A stretch of 64,000 nt of DNA, from the NCBI GenBank assembly GCA_023409735.1, contig JAEYRB010000056.1, positions 62,001 through 126,000 of the forward strand, in the 5' to 3' direction. The notes beneath the pieces are model-generated. The model worked only from the letters and a program-made list of their open reading frames with translations. It had not been told where the DNA came from and ran no database searches. This document shows, piece by piece, positions 44,612-53,133 of the stretch. Numbering within the stretch: the stretch's first letter is position 1; each line of letters opens with the position of its first letter. The DNA is from Bacillota bacterium. Its GTDB lineage: Bacteria > Bacillota > Clostridia > Acetivibrionales > DTU013. The translations under genes and the position numbers were made by a program.

Positions 44612-45103
44612 ATGAGCGGTAATTGTTGCTGCAACTGCGTCGACGAGAAGGACAAAAAGTTGCAGGAGGTCATTGAAAAGCATAAGAACACAAATGGTGC
44701 CTTAATACCTATACTGCATGAAGCACAGGATATCTACGGATACTTGCCGCTAAGTGTTCAGAAGAAAATTGCTGAGGGTATTAATGTTCCCCTTGCAGAA
44801 GTCTATGGTGTAGTTACATTCTACACACAGTTTTCTCTTAACCCTAAGGGAAAATACAAGATCAGTGCATGTATGGGTACCGCATGCTATGTTAAAGGAG
44901 CAAATCTTGTCCTGAATGAATTACAGGAGAAGCTTGGAATAGGTGTGGGCGAATGTACAGAGGATGGAAAATTCTCATTGGACGCATGCCGCTGTATAGG
45001 TGCTTGCGGTCTCGCTCCTGTTATAATGATAAACGATGATGTATACGGCAGGCTGACTCCCAACGATGTTGACGATATATTAAAGAAATATGAGAATCTG
45101 TAA
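44612..45103 (+). CDS. hydC: Bifurcating [FeFe] hydrogenase subunit HydC (NuoE-like)
   Basis: A 163-residue thioredoxin-like [2Fe-2S] subunit of the NuoE family. The family core starts at residue 25 (GALIPILHEAQDIYGYLP, then VYGVVTFYTQF). The cluster ligands are CMGTAC (about 89-94) and CRCIGACG (about 128-135). ATG 44612 follows TTGGAGGTCTTGTTA. Oddly, the N-terminus has four extra cysteines, CCCNC at residues 5-9, before the domain. With HydB and HydA it forms a trimer coupling NADH and ferredoxin oxidation to H2 production. The Rex-controlled promoter lies directly upstream. Confidence 0.9.
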   Translation: MSGNCCCNCVDEKDKKLQEVIEKHKNTNGALIPILHEAQDIYGYLPLSVQKKIAEGINVPLAEVYGVVTFYTQFSLNPKGKYKISACMGTACYVKGANLVLNELQEKLGIGVGECTEDGKFSLDACRCIGACGLAPVIMINDDVYGRLTPNDVDDILKKYENL

Positions 45104-45130
45104 GATATTGCTATTGGGGGAAAGGATGAA

Positions 45131-45697
45131 TTGAGAGAATTATCACTCCATATACTCGATATAATGCAAAATTCTGTTTCAGCTAAAGCAACCCTGATAA
45201 AAACAACGCTGACTGCGATCAATGAAATAGGAATGCTTGAGATCAGTATCGAGGATAATGGCTGCGGAATGGATAGTGCGTTTTTGGAAAAGGTAACTGA
45301 TCCATTTTCAACGACAAGAACTACAAGGAAGGTCGGGCTTGGAATCCCACTATTTAAGGCATCGGCGGAGCAGTCAGGTGGAAGCTTTGAAATTACCTCT
45401 CAGAAGGGCAAGGGTACTACAGTTACTGCCAGATATGCAGTTGATAATATCGACAGACCTCCTTTAGGAGACTTAGCAGGCGTTATTGCTGATATGGCAG
45501 CGATGTATGATAGTATTGAAATGAAACTCTTGCTGATAAATGGAGATAGAAGGTTTGTTTTTGACTCTGTGGAAATACGCCAAAGTCTTGGCGAGGTTCC
45601 ACTGAGTGAATTTCAGGTTATAAAGTGGCTCAGAGAGTACATAGGGGAAGGAATAAAAGATTCATTTGGAGGTGTATTAAATGAAATCGATAGCTGA
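45131..45697 (+). CDS. Second stand-alone HATPase (histidine-kinase-like ATPase)
   Basis: A 188-residue protein starting at TTG 45131 after GGGGGAAAGGATG. Residues 1-100 form a GHKL ATPase with N-box MQNSVSAKA, G1 DNGCGMD, and G2 TRKVGLGIPLFKASAEQSGG. There is no phospho-acceptor helix or sensor. The last 80 residues (GDLAGVIADMAAMYD, then SLGEVPLSEFQVIKWLREYI) form an extra alpha/beta piece that I do not recognise. It lies between hydC and the small [2Fe-2S] gene, overlapping the latter by 17 bp, so it is an integral part of the operon. A kinase or regulator role is inferred. Confidence 0.8.
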   Translation: MRELSLHILDIMQNSVSAKATLIKTTLTAINEIGMLEISIEDNGCGMDSAFLEKVTDPFSTTRTTRKVGLGIPLFKASAEQSGGSFEITSQKGKGTTVTARYAVDNIDRPPLGDLAGVIADMAAMYDSIEMKLLLINGDRRFVFDSVEIRQSLGEVPLSEFQVIKWLREYIGEGIKDSFGGVLNEIDS

Positions 45698-46052
45698 TCT
45701 TGAAGCAATAAGAAAGAAGACTTTAGATGAAATACAATTGAGAACAAATGAGGGCGGAAAGAGGATCATAGTAGGAATGGCAACATGCGGTATTGCTGCA
45801 GGTGCAAGACCTGTTATGAATACCCTCGTAGAAGAATTGGCAAAGAGAGACATTAGGAATGTTGCAGTGTCAATGACAGGTTGCATTGGAGTTTGCAGGC
45901 TGGAGCCAATAATTGAGGTTTTTGAAGAAGACGGGACAAAGGTAACTTATGTTAAAATGACTCCGGAAAAAGCAGTAAGGGTCGTGGCAGAGCATATAGT
46001 AAACGGCAGAGTATGTCAGGATCTTACAATAGGAGCTGCAGAAGATAAGTAA
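45681..46052 (+). CDS. Small thioredoxin-like [2Fe-2S] protein (NuoE C-terminal type)
   Basis: A 123-residue [2Fe-2S] ferredoxin-like protein. IIVGMATCGIAAGA supplies the first Cys (about 37) and SMTGCIGVCRLEP supplies Cys about 67 and 71. A fourth Cys lies far off, near the C-terminus (VCQDL), so ligation is not fully canonical. The fold resembles the N-terminal domain of HydB encoded just downstream. Its start lies within the HATPase gene after GGAGGTGTATTAA. It could carry electrons or sense redox state. Similar genes accompany clostridial hydABC clusters. Confidence 0.82.
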   Translation: MKSIADLEAIRKKTLDEIQLRTNEGGKRIIVGMATCGIAAGARPVMNTLVEELAKRDIRNVAVSMTGCIGVCRLEPIIEVFEEDGTKVTYVKMTPEKAVRVVAEHIVNGRVCQDLTIGAAEDK

Positions 46053-46081
46053 TTATGATTAAAATGCAGGGAGGGAGCAAA

Positions 46082-47875
46082 ATGGAAATTTATAGATCGC
46101 ATGTACTGGTTTGCGGCGGTACCGGATGTACCTCATCTAACTCCATGAAAATTAAACAGGAGTTGGAAGCTCAGATAAATAAAAACAACCTGGATAAAGA
46201 AGTCAAGGTAGTAACTACCGGTTGCTTTGGCCTTTGTGCAAGAGGCCCAATAATTGTTGTATATCCTGAGGGCGCTATGTACTACATGGTCCAGGTAGAA
46301 GATGTTAAGGAGATCGTTGAGGAGCATCTTCTCAAGGGCAGGATCGTTAAGAGACTGCTTGCAAGTGACGAACATATAGATACGGAAACTGAATCACTGG
46401 ATAAAATCGATTTCTATAAGAAACAGGTTAGAATAACGCTGAGAAACTGTGGCGTAATCAATCCTGAGAATATTGATGAATATATTGCCTACGACGGATA
46501 TAAGGCACTTGCAAAGGTGCTTACTGAAATGACTCCGGAACAGGTAATTGCTGAAATCAAAAAGTCAGGCCTTAGAGGAAGAGGCGGCGCCGGTTTCCCG
46601 ACAGGGCTCAAGTGGGAATTTGCAGCCAAATCTACCGGCGATCAGAAATTTGTATGCTGCAACGCCGACGAAGGTGACCCGGGAGCATTCATGGACAGAA
46701 GCGTGCTTGAAGGTGATCCGCATAGCATACTTGAAGCTATGACTATTGCAGGCTATGCTATAGGTTCTGACCAGGGATACATATACATAAGAGCTGAGTA
46801 TCCTATTGCAGTAAAGAGACTTGAAATCGCCTTAAATCAAGCGAGAGAATATGGACTTCTTGGTAAGAACATATTCGGAACTGACTTTAGTTTTGATATA
46901 GAATTAAGACTTGGTGCCGGCGCATTTGTATGCGGCGAAGAGACAGCACTCATTACCTCTATAGAAGGTAAGAGAGGCGAACCAAAGCCAAAGCCGCCAT
47001 TCCCGGCAGTAAAGGGATTGTGGCAGAAGCCTACTCTGATCAACAATGTTGAGACCTATGCAAATATACCTGTTATTTTCAATAAGGGAGCTGATTGGTT
47101 TACAACCATAGGTACTGAGAAGAGTAAGGGTACAAAGGTTTTTGCTGTAGGTGGAAATATCAATAACACAGGTCTTGTGGAAATTCCAATAGGAACTACC
47201 TTAAGAGAGATTATTTACGATATAGGCGGTGGAATTCCAAATGGGAAGAAGTTTAAAGCAGCTCAGACTGGCGGACCGTCCGGCGGATGTATTCCTGCAA
47301 GCCATATCGACACTCATATAGATTATGAAACCCTTAAGGAACTTGGTTCCATGATGGGTTCAGGCGGACTTATTGTAATGGATGAGGACAGCTGTATGGT
47401 TGATATTGCAAGGTTCTTCCTTGAATTCACAGTTGACGAATCCTGCGGGAAATGCCCACCATGCCGTATCGGAACAAAGAGAATGCTTGAGATACTGGAA
47501 AAGATCACAAGCGGAAAAGGCGAGATGGAAGATATCGATAAGCTTGAAACTCTTGCCAAGAACATTATTTCATCTGCATTGTGTGGACTTGGACAGTCAG
47601 CACCGCAGCCGGTTCTCAGCACACTAAGATACTTCAGGGACGAGTATATTGCCCATGTTAGGGATAAGAAGTGTCCTGCTGGTGTTTGTAAGGCATTCCT
47701 GAATTACACCATTGATGCGAGCAAGTGCAAGAGCTGCGGCATATGTGCAAGAAATTGCCCTGTTGGAGCAATAAGCGGCGAGAAAAAGGTACCATATGTT
47801 ATAGACATTGATAAGTGTATTAAATGCGGAGCTTGCATGGAGAAATGTCCATTCAAGGCGATATCCAAGAAATAG
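46082..47875 (+). CDS. hydB: Bifurcating [FeFe] hydrogenase subunit HydB (NuoF-like)
   Basis: A 597-residue flavoprotein. In order: an N-terminal thioredoxin-like [2Fe-2S] domain (CGGTGC, then TGCFGLC), the FMN/NADH site (GLRGRGGAGFPTGLKW near 160 and CNADEGDPGAFMDR near 196), an SLBB region, a NuoF [4Fe-4S] site (ESCGKCPPCRIG near 460 and a later CGLG), and a C-terminal two-[4Fe-4S] ferredoxin module (CKSCGICARNC and CIKCGACMEKC). This is the NAD(H)-binding and bifurcation subunit. ATG 46082 follows GGGAGGGAGCAAA, 30 bp from the upstream gene. Confidence 0.93.
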   Translation: MEIYRSHVLVCGGTGCTSSNSMKIKQELEAQINKNNLDKEVKVVTTGCFGLCARGPIIVVYPEGAMYYMVQVEDVKEIVEEHLLKGRIVKRLLASDEHIDTETESLDKIDFYKKQVRITLRNCGVINPENIDEYIAYDGYKALAKVLTEMTPEQVIAEIKKSGLRGRGGAGFPTGLKWEFAAKSTGDQKFVCCNADEGDPGAFMDRSVLEGDPHSILEAMTIAGYAIGSDQGYIYIRAEYPIAVKRLEIALNQAREYGLLGKNIFGTDFSFDIELRLGAGAFVCGEETALITSIEGKRGEPKPKPPFPAVKGLWQKPTLINNVETYANIPVIFNKGADWFTTIGTEKSKGTKVFAVGGNINNTGLVEIPIGTTLREIIYDIGGGIPNGKKFKAAQTGGPSGGCIPASHIDTHIDYETLKELGSMMGSGGLIVMDEDSCMVDIARFFLEFTVDESCGKCPPCRIGTKRMLEILEKITSGKGEMEDIDKLETLAKNIISSALCGLGQSAPQPVLSTLRYFRDEYIAHVRDKKCPAGVCKAFLNYTIDASKCKSCGICARNCPVGAISGEKKVPYVIDIDKCIKCGACMEKCPFKAISKK

Positions 47876-47979
47876 GAGACATGGGGAAAGCCTTGTATAC
47901 TGAATTCACCGGTAGAAATATCGGTATGATTCTGATAAACAAAGGTATAAATCCTCAATGGAAAGGAGAATGGTAAAAG

Positions 47980-49731
47980 ATGGAAATGGTAACTATTACA
48001 ATAGATAATAAGAAAATTCAGGTTCCTAAGAATTATACCGTTTTGGAGGCTGCCAAATCTGCTAACATACACATTCCGACACTGTGTTACCTAAAGGACG
48101 TCAATGAAATTGGCGCCTGTAGAATGTGTATCGTTGAGATAAAGGGTGCAAGAGCGCTTCAGGCAGCATGCGTATATCCCGTATCAGAAGGACTTGAGAT
48201 TCAAACTAATTCGCCAAAGGTTAGAGAATCCAGAAAGGTTACATTAGAGCTCCTGCTTTCAAATCATGAAAAGAAGTGTCTGACCTGTATACGAAGCAGG
48301 AATTGCGAGCTGCAGACACTTGCTGATGAGCTGAATATTAAGGATATACATTACGAAGGTGACATGATTAAGCATCCGATAGACGAACTTTCATCCTCAG
48401 TAGTAAGGGATCCTAATAAGTGCGTAATTTGCAGACGCTGTGTAAATATGTGCAAAAATGTACAGAAAATCGGAGTTATTGACGTTAATGAAAGAGGCTT
48501 CAAAACAATTGTTGGTTCTGCCTTCAATATGTCTCTTGCAGAAGTTCCCTGCATTAACTGCGGACAGTGTATTGCGGTATGTCCGACAGGCGCATTGAGA
48601 GAAAAGGATGAGACGGAAAAGGTATGGTCTGCTCTTGCAAATAAGGATCTTCATGTAGTTGTTCAGACTGCTCCGGCAGTAAGGGTTGCAATAGGTGAGG
48701 AATTCGGAATGCCAATAGGTTCAAGAGCTACAGGCAAAATGGTTGCCGCTCTGAGAGGCCTTGGCTTTGCAAAGGTATTCGATACAGACACAGCTGCGGA
48801 CCTGACGATAATGGAAGAGGTTACAGAGCTTGTTGAGAGAATTAAAAATGGAGGCAAGCTTCCTGTTATTACGTCTTGCAGCCCTGGATGGATCAAGTTC
48901 TGTGAACACAATTATCCTGAGTTTATCGATAATCTTTCAAGCTGCAAGTCACCGCATGAAATGTTTGGTGCGATGCTTAAATCATATTACGCTGAGAAGG
49001 TAGGAATTGACCCTGCCAAGATTTTCGTAGTATCAGTAATGCCGTGTACAGCTAAGAAGTTTGAGTCTCAGCGCGAAGAACTTTCAAATAAAGGCCTTGC
49101 TGATGTTGATGCTGTATTGACAACAAGAGAGTGCGCAAGAATGATAAAGGAAGCCGGCATTAACTTTAACAGCTTGCCTGATGAGCAATTTGATGACCCA
49201 ATGGGAGAGGCAACCGGAGCCGCTGTTATATTCGGAGCAACCGGAGGTGTTATGGAAGCTGCGCTTAGGTACCTTGTTGAGCTGCTTGAAGGCAAGACTT
49301 TGGAAAAAGTTGAATTCGAAGCTGTAAGGGGACTTGAGGGCGTTAAGGAGGCAACTCTCGAGATTGCAGGCATGACTGTAAAGGCAGCTGTTGCTAGTGG
49401 TACAGGTAATGCCAGAAAGCTGCTCGATAAAATGAAGAACGGCGAAGCTCAGTACCATTTCGTAGAAATTATGGCTTGCCCAGGCGGATGTGTAAACGGC
49501 GGCGGACAGCCGATCCAGCCATCTGAGGTTAGAAGCTGGATAGACCTGAGATCCGAAAGGGCTAAGGCTATCTACGCAGAGGATAGAAGCCTGTCATTGA
49601 GGAAGTCACAGGATAATCCTGTAGTTAAGAAAATGTATGAAGAGTATCTCGGACATCCGGGCAGCCACAAGGCTCACGAACTGCTTCATACCCATTATGC
49701 ACCAAGAGAGAATTATCCTGAGAAGAAATAA
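47980..49731 (+). CDS. hydA: Bifurcating [FeFe] hydrogenase catalytic subunit HydA
   Basis: A 583-residue catalytic subunit. N-terminal [2Fe-2S] (Cys 36, 47, 50, 64), His-Cys3 [4Fe-4S] (HEKKCLTC..C, 96-109), and two [4Fe-4S] motifs (Cys 148-158 and 191-201) feed the H-cluster domain. H-cluster motifs: TSCSPGW (Cys 300, Ser 301), MPCTAKKFE (Cys 356) and MACPGGC (Cys 500, 504). Spacing places Ser 301 where CpI has a cluster-ligand Cys 300. A small-subunit domain (about 520-583) closes the protein. GGAAAGGAGAATGGTAAAAG precedes the ATG. It evolves or oxidises H2, linked to NADH and ferredoxin through HydB/HydC. Confidence 0.93.
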   Translation: MEMVTITIDNKKIQVPKNYTVLEAAKSANIHIPTLCYLKDVNEIGACRMCIVEIKGARALQAACVYPVSEGLEIQTNSPKVRESRKVTLELLLSNHEKKCLTCIRSRNCELQTLADELNIKDIHYEGDMIKHPIDELSSSVVRDPNKCVICRRCVNMCKNVQKIGVIDVNERGFKTIVGSAFNMSLAEVPCINCGQCIAVCPTGALREKDETEKVWSALANKDLHVVVQTAPAVRVAIGEEFGMPIGSRATGKMVAALRGLGFAKVFDTDTAADLTIMEEVTELVERIKNGGKLPVITSCSPGWIKFCEHNYPEFIDNLSSCKSPHEMFGAMLKSYYAEKVGIDPAKIFVVSVMPCTAKKFESQREELSNKGLADVDAVLTTRECARMIKEAGINFNSLPDEQFDDPMGEATGAAVIFGATGGVMEAALRYLVELLEGKTLEKVEFEAVRGLEGVKEATLEIAGMTVKAAVASGTGNARKLLDKMKNGEAQYHFVEIMACPGGCVNGGGQPIQPSEVRSWIDLRSERAKAIYAEDRSLSLRKSQDNPVVKKMYEEYLGHPGSHKAHELLHTHYAPRENYPEKK

Positions 49732-49762
49732 TTAGGCGTTAAAAAAGCTAAATCAATAAAAT

Positions 49763-49795
49763 AGGGCATCGGTAAATAACCGGTGCCTTATTTTT
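49763..49795 (+). terminator. Terminator of hydrogenase operon
   Basis: AGGGCATCGGT pairs with ACCGGTGCCTT (two wobbles) across a 5-nt loop and runs into TATTTTT, 32 bp after hydA. Confidence 0.8.
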
Positions 49796-49951
49796 CAACA
49801 TGAAGCTAACAATATTATCCAAGATTTTCATTCCTTACAGCTTTATTTACTTTTTTTTAACATTTTTTGTTTGAATGATTAGGATATGGACATTATAATT
49901 AAAAGTATATGTAAACTTTCCTTTTAATTAATTAATGAATGGAGCAGGAAT

Positions 49952-51037
49952 GTGAAACCTAATAAAAGCTTAATCATATGGATAGGCATATTTTTAATGA
50001 TAGGCATAGTTCTTTTTGTAGTAGCCTGTGAAACAGATCCATCAGCTCCTAATCAGCAGTATGCTGATGGATACAAAGAGCTATTGCCGGGAGAGCTTGA
50101 GAATGAAACAGAAGGTCAGTCAGGAGATAAGGATAACGATAATAATACAGAAGATACATATAACAGCGGTAATGATGAACAGGACGAGCCTAACAATATA
50201 ACAGCAGGAAAACCGTATCCCGGTAAGCTTGTTGAAGCTAATGCCAGAAATGTACTCATAATCGGCCAGGACAAGGTGAGTAATTTGTATGATACGATCG
50301 GCATCGCAAGCATTGATGAGAATAATAAAGTGCTTAAGGTAATTATGATACCAAGGGATACATATATTGAGTACAGTAAAGGTGTTCTAAATAAACTTGG
50401 AGAAAAGGTCAACCTGCATGAGCCGGGTATTTACAAGATAAATTTTGCTCATCAAATAGGAAATTACATTGATTATGAAGGCAAATTCAATTCAGGACCT
50501 ATCAGCTTTTTGGCTGAGGTTGTTGAAGAAAAGTTTGGTGTTAAGGTTGATGATTTTGTTAAAATAAATATAAGTGGATTTAGAAAAATGGTAGATCATT
50601 TAGGCGGTGTTAACATATATGTTCCATATGATATGAATTATGACGATCCAACACAGGATCTGCATATTCATATTAAGAAGGGAAATCAGCATCTTGATGG
50701 TGAGGATGCTGAAGGCTTTGTCAGATTCAGACAAGGCTACAAGGAGGATGGAAGCTTTTTTGAAGTTGGTGATGTAAACAGAAAGAAGAACCAGCTTAAC
50801 TTTATAAAAGAATTGATAAAGCAGAAGGGCACCTTGAAAAACATAGGGAAGATACCCGGCCTGCTAAACTTATTGGGAAAGAATGTTCAACATAGTATAG
50901 GTGTGGGTGATATGCTTACATCATATATCGGGATCGCAACGAATGTTGTTTCTGATGAATATGATATTACTACGGAAAGTCTCTGCAGTGACAAGCAGAT
51001 CAGAATAGATGGGGCAGCTTATATTACATTTGAGTAA
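49952..51037 (+). CDS. LytR-CpsA-Psr (LCP) family protein
   Basis: A 361-residue surface protein. A membrane helix (about 7-26) ends in VVAC, so it could be a lipoprotein or simply membrane-anchored. An acidic, Asp/Glu/Asn-rich spacer (about 28-82) precedes the LCP domain, whose elements are NVLIIGQD, TIGIASIDENN, MIPRDTYIEY and, later, HLGGVNIYVP and GEDAEGFVRFRQG. LCP enzymes attach wall polymers to peptidoglycan. The usual Arg pair after the first motif is not obvious here (QDKVSNLYDT). GTG start 49952 after GGAGCAGGAAT. It stands alone. Confidence 0.85.
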   Translation: MKPNKSLIIWIGIFLMIGIVLFVVACETDPSAPNQQYADGYKELLPGELENETEGQSGDKDNDNNTEDTYNSGNDEQDEPNNITAGKPYPGKLVEANARNVLIIGQDKVSNLYDTIGIASIDENNKVLKVIMIPRDTYIEYSKGVLNKLGEKVNLHEPGIYKINFAHQIGNYIDYEGKFNSGPISFLAEVVEEKFGVKVDDFVKINISGFRKMVDHLGGVNIYVPYDMNYDDPTQDLHIHIKKGNQHLDGEDAEGFVRFRQGYKEDGSFFEVGDVNRKKNQLNFIKELIKQKGTLKNIGKIPGLLNLLGKNVQHSIGVGDMLTSYIGIATNVVSDEYDITTESLCSDKQIRIDGAAYITFE

Positions 51038-51095
51038 ACATACAGAACAAGGTGCGCCTGGTTGCAGTATCTATAAATTCTATTAGCTTATGCAA

Positions 51096-51160
51096 TATAA
51101 AGAAGTACTATAAAGAAGTACTATAAAGAAGTATTATAAAGAAGTATTATAAAGAAGTAA
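51096..51160 (+). repeat. Five tandem 13-bp repeats
   Basis: TATAAAGAAGTAC is repeated five times without spacers; units 1-2 end in C, 3-4 in T and 5 in A. It lies between the LCP and flavin reductase genes, 92 bp before the latter. It is out of phase with three, so not coding; slippage is likely. Confidence 0.9.
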
Positions 51161-51251
51161 ATTTTGACCATAACCTATAAATAAAAAATGGTGTATTATA
51201 GTAATCATATAAGGCATATTATGCATCAGAGTGAATATCAGGAGGATAACT

Positions 51252-51830
51252 ATGGCAAAGCAGATTTGGAAGCCATCTACACTTTTAAACCCGGTACCGG
51301 TGGTAATGGTCACCTGTGCTGATAATGATGGAAAAGCGAATATTATAACGATAGCCTGGGCAGGTACGATTAATTCTGAGCCTCCTATGCTATCAATTTC
51401 GGTTCGGAAGGAGCGGTACTCTCATAGACTTATAAGTGAAAAGGGGCAATTTGCAGTTAATCTTACGACTCAAAAGCTGGCATATGCGACAGATCTATGT
51501 GGTGTAAAATCAGGCAGAGATATTGATAAGTTCCAGGCTACAGGCTTAACTCCTGAAAAGGCGTCTGTAATAGATGTGCCAATAATAAAGGAAAGCCCGG
51601 TTTCATTGGAGTGCGTAGTAAAGAACGTTTTAGAACTGGGAAGTCACGATATGTTCATTGCAGAGATCGTTGCAGTTGATGTGCAGGACGAGTTTATAGA
51701 TTCAAAAGGTAAATTGTCTCTTGAGAATGCCGGTATGATTGCATATTCTCACGGCAAGTATTGGACTTTGGGCAATGAGTTAGGATTTTTCGGCTACTCA
51801 GTTGCAAAAAAGAAGAATATAAAGAGGTAG
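51252..51830 (+). CDS. Flavin reductase family (FMN-binding) protein
   Basis: A 192-residue protein of the flavin-reductase-like family (PF01613). ATG 51252 follows AGGAGGATAACT; an upstream in-frame ATG has no such site. Typical blocks are PVPVVMVTCADNDGKANIITIAWAGTI, PPMLSISVRKERYSH, and FAVNLTT, with the FMN phosphate contacts in the first two. Members reduce flavin with NAD(P)H or act as small flavoproteins in anaerobes. Function beyond FMN binding cannot be given. It is a single gene. Confidence 0.85.
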   Translation: MAKQIWKPSTLLNPVPVVMVTCADNDGKANIITIAWAGTINSEPPMLSISVRKERYSHRLISEKGQFAVNLTTQKLAYATDLCGVKSGRDIDKFQATGLTPEKASVIDVPIIKESPVSLECVVKNVLELGSHDMFIAEIVAVDVQDEFIDSKGKLSLENAGMIAYSHGKYWTLGNELGFFGYSVAKKKNIKR

Positions 51831-52209
51831 CTATAAGATAAAAGGTTTTGGAATAAGGAGAAATAGATTTTAAGAGGGCTTTGGTAAAAAGCATTCAGAG
51901 AAATAAACAAATTTAGCTTAATTATGGCTTTCAGATTTTTAGGCAAATAACACCCGCTTTGTGTAGACCTTGCGTGATTGGCAGGAATACTTAGGCGGGT
52001 GTAGCTATATTTTTCGGCTATAATTAACGAAAATTGATAATTTTCTATTTTCTTAATTTATATCCCTCAGTCAATTCTTATAATCTGCCTCCATTTTATT
52101 ACCAGGAAATATGACCAGTTGACAATATCGAAGCAAATGGTAAAATAAAGGAAGAATATTCATGTTGATCATTAGAATTATTAATATGGGTTGATGGAGG
52201 GTTAAATTT
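51831..52209 (+). promoter_or_regulatory. Terminator and fabI promoter region
   Basis: This 379-bp gap contains a long-loop hairpin ACACCCGC/GCGGGTGT (51950-52002) followed by TATATTTTT, a likely terminator. Further down is a good sigma-A promoter: TTGACA (52119-52124), 16 bp, TAAAAT (52141-52146), 63 bp before fabI. No FapR-type operator was recognised. Confidence 0.65.
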
Positions 52210-52980
52210 ATGAGCGGAATTTTAAATGGAAAGAGCATTATTGTTATGGGCGTCAGAAACAAGTGGAGCATTGCATGGGGAATAGCCGAAGCGGCACACA
52301 GAGAAGGCGCCTCACTTATCTTTACATATCAGGGTGAACGCGAAAAGCAGGGAGTAGAGCAGCTAGCTGCAGAGCTTGGCAATGTTTCTGCATATCAGCT
52401 GGACGTGACTTCCGATGATGATATAGACAGCTTTTTCAATTTGGTTAAGAATAAATATGGCGTTATCTATGGACTTGTACATGCAATAGCGTTCGCGAAA
52501 AGAGAAGACCTGCAGGACAGCTTTATAAACACATCAAGAGACGGCTTTGCTCTGGCGCTGGACATAAGTGCATATTCACTTGTAGCAGTAAGCAAGAGGG
52601 CAAAGGAGCTTATGACAGATGGCGGAAGCATAGTGACGTTGACATATATTGGATCCGAAAAGGTGTTCAAGGGCTATAATGTTATGGGCGTAGCAAAGGC
52701 AGCGCTCGAGACAAGTGTTATGTACATGGCGTCTGAAATGGGCCCTGACAATATCAGAGTAAATGCTATTTCGGCCGGGGCCGTGAAGACACTATCTGCT
52801 AAGGGAGTAAAGGATTTTGGCTCAATATTGGAGGCAACAAGAGAAAAGGCTCCGTTAAGGAAAAATGTTGAGCTTTCCGAGCTTGGTGATACGGCTGTAT
52901 TCCTACTTAGCAGCATGTCAGGCGGGATTACAGGGGAGATTATTCATGTTGATAGTGGAATGAACATTGTAGGTATATAA
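52210..52980 (+). CDS. fabI: Enoyl-ACP reductase FabI
   Basis: A 256-residue SDR of the FabI type. The cofactor-binding start is GKSIIVMGVRNKWSIAWGIA, the FabI-specific variant of the glycine loop, followed by TYQGER. The catalytic pair is in YNVMGVAKAALE (Tyr-x6-Lys), and the substrate loop follows with RVNAISAGAVKTLSAKGV. It performs the last reduction of each fatty-acid elongation cycle with NADH or NADPH. ATG 52210 follows GGAGGGTTAAATTT. It is a single gene, not in a fab operon. Confidence 0.95.
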   Translation: MSGILNGKSIIVMGVRNKWSIAWGIAEAAHREGASLIFTYQGEREKQGVEQLAAELGNVSAYQLDVTSDDDIDSFFNLVKNKYGVIYGLVHAIAFAKREDLQDSFINTSRDGFALALDISAYSLVAVSKRAKELMTDGGSIVTLTYIGSEKVFKGYNVMGVAKAALETSVMYMASEMGPDNIRVNAISAGAVKTLSAKGVKDFGSILEATREKAPLRKNVELSELGDTAVFLLSSMSGGITGEIIHVDSGMNIVGI

Positions 52981-53043
52981 GCAATTATAAGATTGAAGGA
53001 ACAAAGTGATTGGTGGATGCATATGAGACGCATAGATACATGG

Positions 53044-53103
53044 TAAGTTAATTGCCTCATTAGCCAAGGCTATGCATATTGGTAGGTTATGGCTGGACAT
53101 GAC
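53044..53103. repeat. 60-bp direct repeat, copy 1
   Basis: It matches 53358-53417 with about nine to twelve differences; the central AGCCAAGGCTATGCATATTG and the following GTAGGTTATGG are identical. Similarity continues weakly for another 15 bp. In one plus-strand frame both copies read AKAMHIGRLWLD. Confidence 0.85.
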
Positions 53104-53133
53104 TTCAAATTTGCATAAGATTACGTCATGAGC

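Noticed and set aside
40913..45697. RsbW-type partner switching controlling a sigma factor
   Set aside because: Two HATPase proteins are present, but no STAS anti-anti-sigma protein or sigma factor is encoded in the cluster, so the classical scheme cannot be claimed.
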